Notes: generated by a model from the sequence alone, not told the origin. Counted from the stretch's first letter, positions 23,623-37,380 are shown. The stretch is DNA of 64,000 nucleotides from Siphonodentalium dalli (GCA_032622095.1 CP136067.1:78266705-78330704), one strand, 5' to 3'. Made by a program: numbers and translations.

Positions 23623-24900
23623 TTCATTTTATAGTTCTTTTTTTCTTCTTCTTATTTTCTGTTGTTTAATCACTATATATATTCGAATCGAATCAAAAGT
23701 GTGGAAAATCATTTGCTAAGTTAAAAGTCGTGTGTAACTATAACCAACAGCATTGGGAGCATGCATATATAATAGTTTAGTGTCAATAATCTAACATTTT
23801 CGTCGTCCACATATATATATTACAACTTCGCCATTAACATTATTGACGCCCATAGCTCATTCACGTGACACACCAGAATATCTACATATTTCACATCTAT
23901 CAAGGACGCACACACACATTCTCCGTAGAAACGTTAGAAGCAGAATCTCTCTAATACAACGTACGTGCTTAGATTTGGGCATCTAATGCAAAATGTTTAA
24001 AAGTACTGATGTGATACCCATATTTTCTTAACAATCCGATACAGATGTGCATGTGATTACCTTATTGATCTCGATAGAGGGTGCATGACTCCATGACCAT
24101 CCGCGGTTTGAGCGGCTTATGATTATCCTTATAGACCACATTTAATGTTCTCGACCCCCCCCCCCCCCCCATTTCACAACCGTGTATTAAAATAGGTTTG
24201 AATAAGTAACAGTTCCAAAGACAGATAATGAAGATTTCACACTTTCAACTGTAGCGCGTGCACTGCTCTTAATAGTGAGACACGCTTAAATTGTGTGCAC
24301 ATATATATGAGCTTATAAACAATTAACTCGCTAATGGGCTGTAAAATTTCCAAAAGTATCACACATTAAATTAGTAGTTTACAGCTACAGTCATATGTCA
24401 ACCGCGATCCAGCTATACGTCGGCCACAAGATGAACAAGGACATGCTTATTACGTCAGGAATCTCGTAATGGATGATATGTATACGTATGTCAACTCTTG
24501 ATGGCCTCTGAAAGCAGTTCGCTGGTATTCGGCGAATCCTATGTTTACCACGCAATATATGTCCTACGCCATGCATCGCACGAAGTGATAGGAACCGGAC
24601 CTGACTGCAACTCAAAATAGCCAACATTCTACAGGTACATGAGATGTCACACCCCCCCCCCCCCCATGAATCATGAATATCAGTTAATTTTGGGGGTGAA
24701 TATTGAATGCCAGTTAGCAGAGGGGTGAATACAGAATACCATGCAGTTGAGAGAATATATGAAGGATACATATTTCACACTTCATATATACCATCTATTT
24801 TCATCACTTTTCTCTGCTTTTCCCATTAGTAATCTGCCAACCTCAGGCTTGGTGTATAAATGTTTCTTTTCGACAAAACTGTGAAGGGATTCCTCTGAAT
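23623..24900. other. No gene recognised; poly-C tracts
   Basis: Unassigned. Runs of C occur at about 24157-24171 and 24652-24665. The minus-strand frame at 24391-24771 spans the second run and is not credible as coding. Confidence 0.5.
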
Positions 24901-24917
24901 ATCTATCCAAACATCTG

Positions 24918-25372
24918 ATTAGAACAAGGATGGTTCTCATAATGGTTCTCATAATGGTTCTCAAGGATGGTTCTCAAGGATGGTTCTCATAATGGTTCTC
25001 AAGGATGGTTCTCATAATGGTTCTCAAGGATGGTTCTCATAATGATTAGAACAAGGATGGTTCTCATAATGATTAGAACAAGGATGGTTCTCATAATGAT
25101 TAGAACAAGGATGGTTCTCATAATGATTAGAACAAGGATGGTTCTCATAATGATTAGAACAAGGATGGTTCTCATAATGATTAGAACAAGGATGGTTCTC
25201 ATAATGATTAGAACAAGGATGGTTCTCATAATGATTAGAACAAGGATGGTTCTCATAATGATTAGAACAAGGATGGTTCTCATAATGATTAGAACAAGGA
25301 TGGTTCTCATAATGATTAGAACAAGAATGGTTCTCATAATGATTAGAACAAGGATGGTTCTCATAATGGCCT
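24918..25372. repeat. 27-bp minisatellite, about 12 copies plus irregular left part
   Basis: From about 25044 the unit is 'GATTAGAACAAGGATGGTTC' plus 'TCATAAT', repeated about 12 times with almost no change. To its left are shorter irregular units built from 'GGTTCTCATAAT' and 'GGTTCTCAAGGAT'. The period is a multiple of three and both strands lack stops, so long 9-residue-repeat frames appear on both strands. These mirror each other and I treat them as artefacts of the repeat. Confidence 0.9.
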
Positions 25373-25632
25373 TAATTATTGTCAGACAGAAAAGGGTATC
25401 AGCTCCGTGGAGTGAGACAAAAAACATAAATCGTAATTTTCACTAAATTTCCAAAAATGAACCTCAGTATATTGGATATGATGCTGCTTTGAAGTTTGTG
25501 TCCAATAAAATATGTACCAAATTAATTCATCCTTGTGACACAAATATATAAAGGCAATATATAGTAGCAAACTCGATTATAGCAACACAACTCTCGCATG
25601 AATTGGATTAATTCATTCACTCAAATTGGCTG

Positions 25633-26303
25633 CGGACACACGTATCACAGTAGCGATGGTATAGTAGGTGTGACAGTTCATTATGGTGGAGTTTGGTGAC
25701 AATTGGTAGTCACAATTAATATGCCATAGTAAGCCATGTCGCCCTCTGCAAATTCGCACAATGAGTCTACCAAGCTCTATACCAGCGACGGTCGATATCT
25801 CAAGGATGTATCTACCTGTGAATGTCTTCTCGCTGTTGATCTTCACTCAACACGCAGTGTTATATTTTGCATGCTAACACACAAGTCCACTTGATAACTT
25901 AATGAATAACCCATTTCTGTCAACAGCCATGATTGTTCTTATTAATGAAATTAATTTAAGTAGATAAACATGCATGCATTGATATCATATAAAAAAAACG
26001 TACCACATGCATGATATGTGAGTCAATGATGAATTGCCACCAGGCCACGGTCAAACACAATTCTGGACGATATCGTGCAATTATATATATCGTAGAGAAT
26101 ACAATTTAGCAAAACGTAATGAGTAGAGATCAATCTTGGTGAAACGCAATGGGTTAATTGGTCCAGTCGACTCTTTGTGCGGAAACTCAGCGGGCAACAT
26201 GACTGGCTATGGCATATTAATTATGACGAACAATTGTCACTAAACTCCACCATAATAAATTGTCACACCTACTATGCCATCGCTACTGTGATACGTGTGT
26301 CCG
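25633..26303. mobile_element. MITE with ~115-bp terminal inverted repeats
   Basis: The left arm (25633-25745) and the reversed right arm (about 26190-26303) match over about 115 bp with few mismatches. Both begin CGGACACACGTATCACAG and continue through 'TAGTAGGTGTGACA', 'TTATGGTGGAGTTT' and 'TTAATATGCCATAG'. The centre is unrelated AT-rich sequence without an open frame. The target duplication is not clear, so the superfamily is open. Confidence 0.8.
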
Positions 26304-26848
26304 TGATATCCTATTTACCGAGTACATTATCATAGCCTTTTATTGATATCGTATAATTCTGTAACATTTTAAAAGTCATTTATTGTGTCTGCATTAACTA
26401 CATCTGATATATAGCAGGTCATTCCAGGTGTTTGTTTTTTTTTTTACAATTCTGAAAGGGGGTGTTGACTCTTTGGTTGCCATTGTGTGATTTGTGATAT
26501 ATTGTGTAGTTATGTCATCTTCCCTGTTCCCTATTATCTCTTTCGGGATTAGATTTTTGTCACCTTCTTCGTAGACTGCACGAGAGAGTTGATAGTTACA
26601 ACTGTTTTAATCTTTCTTCATACAGTCCTGTCATTCCTGGAATTTGATGTGGCTCTCTTTTGAAAATGTTTCAATATTTTTTACTTATGACATTAAAGTC
26701 AGGATAATAAAAATAGATGACAACATTGAAAAAAGAATCAGTTTCTCAGCAATATGTTCGGTCACATTCATAACACGAGCAGTTGAGTGTCATGGCGGCT
26801 TCGTGCAGTGATAGAGTAGCGTTTAAATAACGCATGTTACGGTGGTCC

Positions 26849-27200
26849 TCTATATATATAAAAGAGTATAGGATCTTTCTGCCCGTATGTCTGTCCGGAT
26901 TTTTCTCCCAGACTTCTGGTCCGATTTCGACCAAATTTGGTGTGGTGACTCGGGTTACACTGGCGAATGTTATAACGGCGTTAGTTTTTCAAAATATTGA
27001 TCTATAAAAAATTTATTAAAAAATGTTTGTTAATTTTAGGGAATATCTCAATCTAAACAAAAATAGAAACAAATTTAATTTAAAAAAAAAAATTCAAATT
27101 TTTTTTTAATCAAACTGTTTAAACGTTCAACTGCGCAGGCCCATCCGACGCGCAATAAAGCCTGTTTCAGCTAGAACTATATATTGACACAAAAATAACA
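26849..27200 (+). mobile_element. Helitron-like 5' fragment
   Basis: Begins TCTATATATATAAAAGAG and carries 'CCGATTTCGACCAAATTTGG'-type sequence followed by a T/A-rich block. A diverged relative with the same order is at 44938-45250. No CTAG end with a preceding hairpin is seen nearby, so it is probably truncated. Confidence 0.4.
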
Positions 27201-30200
27201 TGATGTTATGCAGATATAATAATTGTAAACAACAATGTGGGATATTTCCTAACGACTGACTTTAAATTTCTTTCACAATAACAACCAATGACAGCGATAG
27301 CATGACTCTCCGGTTGTCTGATATCTAGAATTTCGTCGTTTTCAAAGTTTGAAATGGGACATTGTGACCGTTCTTACTAAACATCGCCAACCATGTCGCT
27401 GTTATATTTGAAGAGTTCATAGTACATGTATGTGAATATAGGCCATTGATTGCTTTTGCCGATTCTTTGGAATTTTGCAACATAACTGCCAAACATATAT
27501 TCAATTTCGCTTAATTCCATAGCGTCGATGTGAGGATCTTAATTACAGACGTTGTCATGCATGGGCGCTGCATATCTACACATCCGAGAGAGCACATTTA
27601 TAATATCAAATGGGCGAAAGAAACAAAGGATTGGCTGATTTACCCAAAAAGATTGTATCTGTCCAACTTGGAGTCGCTAGTGTTATATATGTGTATACCC
27701 TTTTTATTTGAATAGATCAAACAGCGTTGAAAATTATTTCCTTCATTGTTCCATGACTGATATACAAGTGTATATATAGAGGTCCATTCACAGAACAAAT
27801 ATGTTGTGCGTAAAATTATTGTTATTATATGATCTGTCTTAAAGGATATGGCATGGTAGTATTCATCAACTCTCTTTAATATACCTCGTTCAAACAAATC
27901 ATTTCGGAATGAAGATTCAGTTTGGTAAATATGTTATTGGATCCAATTTAGTGTCACATTCCATAAACTGAAAGTAATTTGTGAAAATTTAGTTAAACAT
28001 TAATTGATTTCCGCTTCTAAGCCACCATCTTGGTGGCCACATTGAAACCATTATCAAAATTGAGCTAACAGATATCAAATATATACTCAAGAAAACATAA
28101 CCATTGACGCAAGTATGTGGTTGTATACTATTGTCCCACCCATTAGGGATCATTGTGTCAATTTCGGCTATTTTGACCACCATATTTATTTGCCTACATT
28201 TCTCAAACTTCTTCAAGACTGCCGACACTGCAGTCGGATGAGTCTTCACAGTGGTATACTAAACCACCAGCATCCACTGAGAGATAAATGTATACGTTCA
28301 AACAAGTATTAATACAAACTCGGAGTTAGGTCCCCGGATTAAATGTACCACTTTAAGTATACCACCTTAAAAAGTCAATACCGGTTGTTAAAGCGGTGTA
28401 TGAATCCCGCGTACCGCCTGGAAATGGCCCGAACCTGGCGTACCAATAATGGGGATGACGCCATCGTACATTCAGCAGAAGGTGAATCGGAACTTAACTG
28501 CTGCATGTGGTCCAGAATGAAGTTCCGGTAAATAGGGAATATATTGGAAACTACTCTTGTGATATTGCATGGTTACCTATATATGGGAAATATCAACGGC
28601 AAGTGTTGCCATGACATTTGGGTGTTCAAGAAAACATTAAATTTTACGACAAATATCAGCACAAAACATTCACAGCCTTCCGAGCTCTTCGTGTCTCCGG
28701 AATGTGGCAATATCTCGGACTAGTAACACGCTACATTGGACTTGCGCATTATATTGTGGGGAGGGGGTCAAATCACAAATTTTGCTCCAGAGAATTTCAT
28801 GGAAAGCCTAATTCAACATTGGTTACTTGATCTCCATCTTAATGTTCTGCAATTTTCAAAAAAATATGAGAAAAGTTTACAAGTGTAAGAATGAACCGTC
28901 GCCTATATATGACTCGGCTCGTGTCTGTGGGCAAGTTTGTATTCTGCTTACCTGGATCGGTGTTGTTTATGTGCGGTTGCTGATATTGGTTGCTCTTAGC
29001 CTCCCCCGCCCCCATACAAAGTCCTGAGACAGATCCTTGAATTTCGACAACCTTGATGTTTGTGATCTCTATGATGGGATTTATCACCGAGCAGTCGTAT
29101 CGTTTACGCAAGTGGCAGTAAAATATTTATAGTCGGCTATATTTCTCAATCACAATGATTAAGTGAGTAGTCACACATTTCCACCATAAATTAATTCTCA
29201 GGCTGCTATGCTACCGGCATATCGCGGTTTCCCTCAGAACACAACACCGACTCAGTGAAAACTAGCACTGTTCTCTGACAGGCTTAGAAAGGGGAGATTA
29301 ATGTGTAGTTCTGGAATCGTGACCTCTCACAGCACTAACGGCTGGCGAATCACAGCGATCGTCGCTATCAGATACCAATCACTCGCTTAGACGTCCCTAT
29401 GATGTTTTTGGTCTTTGCTTGAGAGAGCGATATAGGATTTCGCGTTGAATTAATTTTATCTAAGGAGGCATCGTGAAAAGTGGCCTTGCATATATTGTAT
29501 TTTATCCGACATGGAGGAATCAGCTACATGGTTGTTAGATCTACCATCGACGTATATCGATGGATCTACATTTACAATGAACGGCACAAGTAACCAGGGA
29601 CGTGACTAGAGGGTTTCCGTTGGGAGGGTGTCCACCTTTGGAAATTCCAACTGCTCCCCCGCCCTTGAGTCAGAATCAGACCGAACATAAGTTTTGCATA
29701 ATTCCATTTGCACCCCCCCCCCCCTTGCACTTCAGTGCTTATGCCAAATAGCCTATATCTTCATAAACCATGGTTCTATATTCCCGGTGTTCTGCTTAAT
29801 AAGTACGTCCTGCCAGATAAGTCAATATTTCTAATAATAGTAACGTGGATGTATAGCCCCGCCCTCGGAGAAATATCGCTGCAATTACGACATGGTCGTT
29901 TGGCGTTGCCTAGTCAATAAATGTGTAGTGTATGACGTATTACGCACACGATATCGAAAAAATGCTTCCGTGATCTGATTTTTTAAACGTTTTTACGCGA
30001 ATAAAGGTTTAAAATCAACTCCCCGGGCAAATTTCTTCGTATTGGGGACAGGGAATGTGTTTATACATATGGCATCGCTGTTGATAAGAATAAATTCACA
30101 TTTATGCAGTGACTAGACCTACCCTAACTTATGATGTCGATTAATAAATATGGCCCATCGATTGCTAATTATGGCAAAATAATAAAATGCTTCTGAGAAT

Positions 30201-32160
30201 TTAGCATTGAATGAGAAAACAAAGGTTATTACCCCCGCCCCACACACACCATTGTTGATAACTACTGTATTTTTGGCTATATTACTTTCTTTGAATGGTC
30301 GTATTATCGTATAGGCTATAGGCTATATTATCACGATAACCCCTTCGGTGGCTACATGCATCACAATGAATGTGCATTGATACACGGGAAGAATCACACC
30401 AAGTTTTGAATACGTTACTAAAATGCTTTAACAAATTCGTAACAATGGATTGGTCAAGTACGCTTGTATTAAAGATCATCCAGGGTTTGATACCGCGCGC
30501 TCTGTAGTCTATTATACTACAATCCACGGTCAGACCACGGAAACATGCGAATTTAACTAAATCAACCACAACATAATCACAAACTTTGGGTTGGTGGTTA
30601 TATATACTGATGCTGCTCGTAGTTCTAGATGAGAGCACACATTATATCAATATATAGTGTACTATATTTGCATTCTTGGCAGCTATAGTGTAAACCATCG
30701 ATCGAATCTCCAATAAAGAGCAACCGGGGCGACATCGTGCGAAAAAAAAGTCACTCAAACCATGTTCGGTAGCATGCCTACACCTATATATGTATGGATC
30801 CCATTCAAAATATCCCCTATACATTTCGTTAACTCCGTGTTTGTGTGACTGTCGGCTGTGGCAGGTGGTTAAGCGTGCCTGTATATAGGCCTTCGCATCC
30901 ACAAATCCCAGTCTATATTATAGGCTGTATATATATATATATACTGTATCGGAGAAATAGTGGCACGGACTCATTATAGGAATTGATAAGTTATAGGCCT
31001 ATACATCGTTGGGTGGATAAACTATATACGTATATGTCTGAGCTAGGGATGAACCATTTATATCAGAATCGCGATAAAGGTTATACGGTGAGCAAACTTA
31101 TATTTAAAACATATTTAGGCCCTACATGAACGTGTCTAGAATGTTTCCGTTTTGGTGCAAAACTTGGAATTTCTAAATGCACCACCTTTGATCGAACCAA
31201 AATAATTCTCAAAATTGAAGAAAGTCAGATCTATATAATTGCACCATGCTATGGCCACATATTGGAAATTTATAATCGCTAACTGCACACAAACCTATTA
31301 GTGTATTGGACTTCAAAGTTCAAACTGTTGATTTTTTTTTACCAAAGTGGGAAGGGGAGACACCACGACCCCATCCCGTGTCAACGCGTCCGTGCATATA
31401 TATAACTGATATCTTCAATGTTACTGCATTTTCTCCCCCGCCGCATGCAGCACAAGTTACATGGGGAGGGGGGGGGGGGGGCTCTGTGCAGAACATTCTG
31501 CAAATAAAATATTGTTTGTATGAATTTATGCGTGGGAAAATGAAATACCATTTACGAAAGTAAGTTATATATGCATTTCTACCCCCCCCCCCCCACATTT
31601 CCATAGAAGAATGCCCATTGCATTAATTTCGAGTAGTGGTTTGGACGACCCAAGTTCGTCAATTTTATGTTCTTGTTGTTTTACCAAGAACTCAACGAAC
31701 CAACAATCGAGTATTCAATAAAAGAGAATTAAGTGCGAGTTTACACACTGTCGAATTATATGTATCGATTGATCGATAATAAATTACTAACGCAAGCGCG
31801 ATTGGCTTAACATATACTCAAATTAAACAGCAGGAGGTAATACCATGCCTCTTGGAAACTAGTGACACAAGATTATTTACTGCAGATGTCACTTCCTAAA
31901 GAAATGAACTGGAAAATATTTCATTTGACTATACTAAGTTAATATAAGTGAGCAATTACTGGTAGCGTGATAAAAAAAAATCCCAGACAAAAGAATTTTG
32001 CTAATATAAAATATTATCACCTGAGCGCATGTTTAGGCCTATGTCAGAGATAAGCACCTTGAAATTGGAGACTGCTACTTTGGGTACAAAGTTTCAGTTT
32101 TCTTTAGTAAAATTATCTAACACAATTTAGAACTCTGACATATATTAACAAGAGGTGGCA
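27201..32160. other. ~5 kb with no confident gene
   Basis: The longest stretch free of clear repeats. Open pieces include plus 28343-28531 (moderately GC-rich, followed by a donor-like GGTAAAT), minus 30282-30902 (one stop in 207 codons) and a 32-codon plus frame at 29511-29609 with a good ATG context. None shows a domain I recognise and no exon chain can be built. A 'CCAACTG'-type fragment with a C run is at about 29600-29720. C/G runs occur near 31465 and 31582, and (TA)n near 30928-30944. Confidence 0.4.
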
Positions 32161-32169
32161 TCAGAGATG

Positions 32170-33420
32170 ATGTGTCTCGTTTTCGGTGGCTTACCGCCGG
32201 TGGCTCAAATTTTATCGGGCCAGGCTGGTTTTCGAACTCGTCCTATACCGAGCAAAAAATTCCTGAAAATTTACTAATTAAGGGCCATAACTGTATAAAA
32301 ATTTATTGGGCCAGGCTGGTTTTCGAACTCGTCCAGGATATTATTGGAAGACACCTATATAACAAATTTTAGTTGAATCGGATGACGTTTGTTGAAGTTA
32401 TCGCACTATAACGAGCTAAAAAATAACGAAAAATGACTAATTAAGGGCCATAATTCTATCAAATTTTATCGGGCCAGGCTGGTTTTCGAACTCGTCCGAA
32501 ATATTCTTGACAAGTATGTCTATTCCAAATTTTAAACAAATCGGAGTACGTTTGTTGAAGTTATCGCGCTAACGAGCTAAAAATTCACGAAAAATGACTA
32601 ATTAAGGGCCATAACTCTATCAAATTTTATCGGACCGGGCCGGTTTTCTAACTCGTCCGAGGTATTCTTGGGAGACACCTATATATCAAAATTTCAATCA
32701 AATAGGATGATGTTTGTTAAATTATCGCGCTAACGAGCTCAAAATTCGTTCAAAATGACTATTTAAGGACCATAACTCTATCAAATTTTATCGGACCGGG
32801 CCGGTTTTCTAACTCGTCCGAGGTATTCTTGGGAGACACCTATATATCAAAATTTCAATCAAATAGGATGATGTTTGTTAAATTATCGCGCTAACGAGCT
32901 GAAAATTTGTGAAAAAATGACTAATTAAGGGCCATAACTCTATAAAATTTTATCGGACCTGGCCGGTTTTCGAACTCGACCGAATATTCTTGGGAGACAC
33001 CTATATACCAAATTTCAATCAAATCGGATAACGTTTGTTGAAGTTATCGCGCTAACGAGCTGAAAATTCGTGAAAAATGACTAATTAAGGGCCATAACTC
33101 TATCAAATTTTATCGGACCAGGCCGGTTTTCGAACTCGTCCGAGATATTCTTGGGAGACACCTATATCCCAAATTTCAATCGAATCAGATAACGTTTGTT
33201 GAAGTTGTTGCGCTAACGAGCCTAAAATCAGTGAAAAATGGCAAAGGGCCATAACTCTGTAATAAATGTGCGGACGAACCCGATTTTTTGTCTGCAGCTT
33301 ACGTGCATGGATATGTACTCACACATTTTTTTTTAATCCGTCAATAAACGGTTGAGTTATAAGCAAAACACGCCGCCCACCGTCCCTCATCAAACTGGAA
33401 GTCGAGTTTTGGAAAAAAAC
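32170..33420 (+). repeat. ~160-bp tandem repeat, 'GGGCCATAACTCTA' type
   Basis: About seven units, each with 'TTATCGGRCCAGGCYGGTTTTC', 'GAACTCGTCCGA', 'CTTGGGAGACACCTATAT', 'AATTTCAATCAAAT.GGA' and 'TAATTAAGGGCCATAACTCT'. The 'GGTTTTC' blocks in the central units are spaced about 159-163 bp apart. Related arrays are at 51720-52440 and 54100-54310. Units of this type are widespread in mollusc non-coding DNA. Confidence 0.85.
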
Positions 33421-33454
33421 TCGACTAATAAAAACTGTTTGGCTGGACCATTGG

Positions 33455-34110
33455 TGCTAAAAAATGTACACATGGGTCAATTGACCCGGGGAGTGTCATG
33501 GGATTGGTGCCATTGACATCAGATGTCTTAAAAGGACAATAATAATTAATTATACACACAAAATGGTCGGAATTTTGTAATAAAGATTGCTTCGCATGGG
33601 TCAATTGACACGAATATTGTCACGAGATAGGTGTTGTTAACATCTGATTCAGACGACTTAAAGGGGCATAAACAATTCTAATTTAAAAAATGAATCATAT
33701 ACACAAAATGGTTAGACTCTGGTCGCTGGAAATTGGTATACAGGGGTAAATTGACCCGGGCAAACTTAAAGGGGAACTTATAGATTATATTATAGAGATG
33801 AGCAATTCTTATCAGCTTAAACGATATGTAGTAAAATTGGTACACATGGGATCCCATGACTAGGGGAATGTCATGGGATTGGCGCCTTGGACATCAGATG
33901 ACATAAAGGGGGGTTTGTAAAATATGTTAACATAGCTTATCAATTAAAAGCATTTATCATCTCAGAAGATATATGGGAAAATTGGTACACAGAGATAATA
34001 TGAAATTGGGCGTGTCATGGGATTGGTGCCGTTGACATCAGATGACTTAAAGAAGTACTAGTAATTAGCAATAAAGAGCGTTTATTATCAACTTAAAAGT
34101 AGAGGTAACT
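33455..34110 (+). repeat. Satellite-like tandem repeat, same family as 1-275
   Basis: About five units with 'TTGGTACACATGGG..AATTGACCCGGGG', 'GTGTCATGGGATTGGYGCC', 'TTGACATCAGATG.CTTAAA' and 'AATAAAGAGCG' blocks. Its final block matches 231-271 almost exactly. Confidence 0.8.
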
Positions 34111-35193
34111 TTATCCAGAGTTTCATGCAATATATATGTGATGCTTATCTCAGGTGACTAATACATAGTTTAAATGACTGGAGGGGGCACTAATAATGTG
34201 TTCATTCTTTACCTGAGCAATGCCAGGTACCCTATCTAGTAATTGATACAGATATGATGGACTTATTTTTTGTATGGTGGAATGATTAGGTCCCGCGCTG
34301 ACAGCACCCCTCCTCTCGTGCAAGTTTCCTCACCAAGCAGGTACTCACATATCTAAATTATTGTTCCTTCAATACATTGAAACTCCACAAGTACTACAGG
34401 GCATCAGATGAATATTTAAACTAAACTGTTTAAAAAATGGAAAGATTCTTTGCAAACTTCAAGCTTCTGTTGGCCCATCAGAGGAGATACTGTAGGGAAT
34501 CTTTTTGAACAAACCACTTTGATTTTAAATGGAAGTGCGCGACTAAAATATTGTAATCTGTGGGTAACATCAAGTGTGGTTTCTTCACTGCTTCAAGATT
34601 GCTGACTAATATTGATTTGAATTTATAGATATTGGGATGAAATATCTCCAAATATTGACAGTAGAATTCTTGTCTATAGGCTCTATAAAAGCTGGTAATT
34701 TAGTGACACAGCTGGGGGATAATACAAATGGAAACACTTTAGAAATGACTTATTGAAAGATGCAATTGCCCACATGCCTGTAAATATATTCATTATTGAC
34801 TGAATGTAATGCAGAACCGCATGCACTGTATCTGTAATTGATAAACATCTTGCAATAGTTATTTCATTTATAACACTGGTTATACATGTTGGTATATCTT
34901 AAAAGGATAAGATATAAAAATGTCGTTTCATCTCATTGATAGAGGCAATATTATTTTCATCTCATGCATCCATGAAATGTTGGAAGGTCTTCTCCCCAAC
35001 TTGTTTTCAGAGGCCATATATCCAGGACAATGGAGAGAGAGAGAAAGAGAAATACTGTCAAAACTATTTATTCAAATTCGGGAAAAGTCCATAACAACAA
35101 TATCTAATATGTGCTCTATAGTAGTACATACATGTATATATTAAAGTATGGAGCTTCAAAGATAAAATGAGAGTTGCACAAAATATTGTATTT
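34111..35193. other. No gene recognised
   Basis: Unassigned AT-rich sequence; the 74-codon frame at 34920-35144 has no recognisable feature. Confidence 0.5.
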
Positions 35194-35353
35194 AAGAAAT
35201 GAATGTAGTGGGTGTGCATGTGTTATTGGGAGACATGGCGCTGTGGTCGTTTGGGGACATTGTGCAAAGCGGTTGACACTAAATGTGCCCCAACAACCTA
35301 TGTGCAGTATCTCTCAATAACACACATGCATAAACCCACTGCATTCATTTCTT
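35194..35353. mobile_element. Compact fold-back (hairpin) element
   Basis: The ends are inverted copies: 'AAGAAATGAATGTAGTGGGT' on the left against 'CCCACTGCATTCATTTCTT' on the right, then 'GCATGTGTTATTG' against 'CAATAACACACATGC'. Further in, 'TTTGGGGACATT' pairs roughly with 'AATGTGCCCCAA'. The whole 160 bp folds as one imperfect hairpin, the form of a small MITE. Confidence 0.65.
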
Positions 35354-35499
35354 TATTTATATAGCTTTTTAATTGTTTATTCCCATAAACAAGACAGTCA
35401 ATGACTGTGGGTCGCTCACCAGACTTTAAAGACTGAGAAGACTGAGACTCTGAAGACTACAAGGGTCAGCAATTGACAATATCACTTAAGACAAGTAGT

Positions 35500-35780
35500 T
35501 CTAAACAGGGACATAGCTGGAGGTTCTCAGATGAGCAAGGCTCGTCAACTGAAATTTCCAATTGCACACCACTGACAAATCTCCAATCTCTTACCTTTTA
35601 AAGAAAACAACCATACCACAGTACTAAGTTCACAAAAATCCTTTTGCACATCCCTCTTAGATTGAATTTTACAACTGGTACCAGTACTTCAAGCTCTCAA
35701 ACGTTTGAAAATTACAAACCAAATAAAGTTAAAATTTGTGGCCAATTTGGTCCAACAGTTTAACCTGAAGTAGGAACATA
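35500..35780 (+). repeat. 'CCAACTG'-type dispersed repeat, diverged
   Basis: Shows 'GAAATTTCCAATTGCACACC', 'CAACTGGTACCAGTA' and 'TTTGGTCCAACAGTTT' in the order seen in the 22.4-kb copy, but with more differences and no poly-C. Confidence 0.5.
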
Positions 35781-36925
35781 TGGACTGTTGGTTTAAAAAC
35801 ATGCATGAGGGAAAAACAAACCAAACTATGAGAACAATTCTAACCTATTTTTTATGTGAACATCTAATCTACAACTAATGTTATACCAGGCATGGAATTT
35901 TCAACTGTTTAAATTTTGATCAAATAGGGGGTAAAAACTCCACCGCTCTACATTCCTTCCCCGTTGCCTCCAACATTGCCCCCACCCAGGCTTCCTAGAA
36001 ATCAATATTATTATACCAGTACCAAACAGGATAGAGGAGAGTTAAATCTCTTATCTCTGCCCCTATTAGAACAAATGTGAATCCCCATCTATGAGATCCA
36101 TTCATCTAGTAATATCAATATACCCCCACTATCCAATAGGGTATGATTTCACCTGGATGAGTGGTGGTTAACAAAATAATATTGGGACAGCCAAGTCTGT
36201 ATTTAGAGTGTCTGACCTCTGCAGAATGAGGTCCACAAAAGGTGAATTTAATGACACTATTCCCCAAGGTGGAATAGCACAACGTATTCACTCTCTGGGG
36301 ACCTCATTTCCTAACGAGAGGCCAATCACGATCGACAGATGTTTAACCCATACCTTGGCGATAGCGATTAGCTATAACTGATAATTGGTCAAAGATATGA
36401 TCACAGTAATACATATATCAGTACTTAAACTTAAAATCAAAAGCTCAAATAATTTGTCTTAAAGTATTTGGGGTGGGGGAGGAGTCGATTTAAATCTCAT
36501 AACTCTGTCCCTATTCACACAATGACCTCTCACTGTGAGATCCAATGGTTTAGCCATTAATAAATTTGACAGATAGGATAAACAATTATCCAGCCAGCAG
36601 GTTGTTTGTCTTTACCTTCATACAACCACCCCCTAGAGCTTTGTAACATAATGTCACCACTCAATTAATAACAGATTTCGCTTGGAATGACATCTATTAA
36701 AGGTACTCTCATATACTCTGGATATTGGATGTTCACATGGCAATTTATTGCTATCATTATATTACATGCAACTATTGCAAATAAAATCTTCATATCTTCA
36801 AAAAAGGACATCACACCTAATTAATGGTATACAACTAAAACAAATTGGTGTCAATGAATTTTTTTTTTTAATTAAATATTTTTTTTATTTAATATAAAAG
36901 TTTTTTAATATTTTTTGCGTGTTAA
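35781..36925. other. No gene recognised
   Basis: Unassigned; low-complexity A/T blocks from about 36855 onward. Confidence 0.5.
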
Positions 36926-36964
36926 ATTGAGTGAGGAAATTCAATCTAAAAAAAAAATTTAAAT

Positions 36965-37380
36965 TAAAAAAAAGAAGAAAAAAAAGGGGTCATAACTCCT
37001 TTAAAATAAATCGGATCAAACCCAAATTCGAACTTGATCTGTATTTTGGGCTGATAATCTCACATACCAAATTTGGTCAATCAGATGAAATTGTTTTTGA
37101 GTTATGGCAGCATGTGTAAATTATAAGTAAAAAAGGGCCATAACCAGCCAAAACTGTAAAAAAAAAAAAAACTCGATTCAAACCCATATTCGAACTCGAA
37201 CTGTATTTTGGGCTGAGAAACCTGTATACAAAATTTGGTTCCGATCAAATAGAAAATGTTAGAGTTATCGCATTATGCCTAAAGTGTCTACGGACGGACA
37301 GACAGACAGATGGATGAACGACGAGTGGTCAATCCGGACATTGACACTATGTGTACCATACTATGGTATAGGTACACATA
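36965..37380 (+). repeat. 'GGATCAAACCCA' tandem repeat with terminal hairpin
   Basis: Two to three units with 'GGGTCATAACTCC', 'GGATCAAACCCAAATTCGAA', 'CTTGATCTGTATTTTGGGCT' and 'ACCAAATTTGGTC', then a GACGGACAGACAG tail. It ends in a hairpin, 'TATGTGTACCATA' against 'TATAGGTACACATA'. A second copy with the same tail and hairpin is at 41570-42090, so this is a defined dispersed element. Confidence 0.75.

Noticed and set aside
24999-25446. Repeat-protein frames on both strands
   Set aside because: A 27-bp unit without stops gives mirrored frames; no start, splice or flanking coding context.
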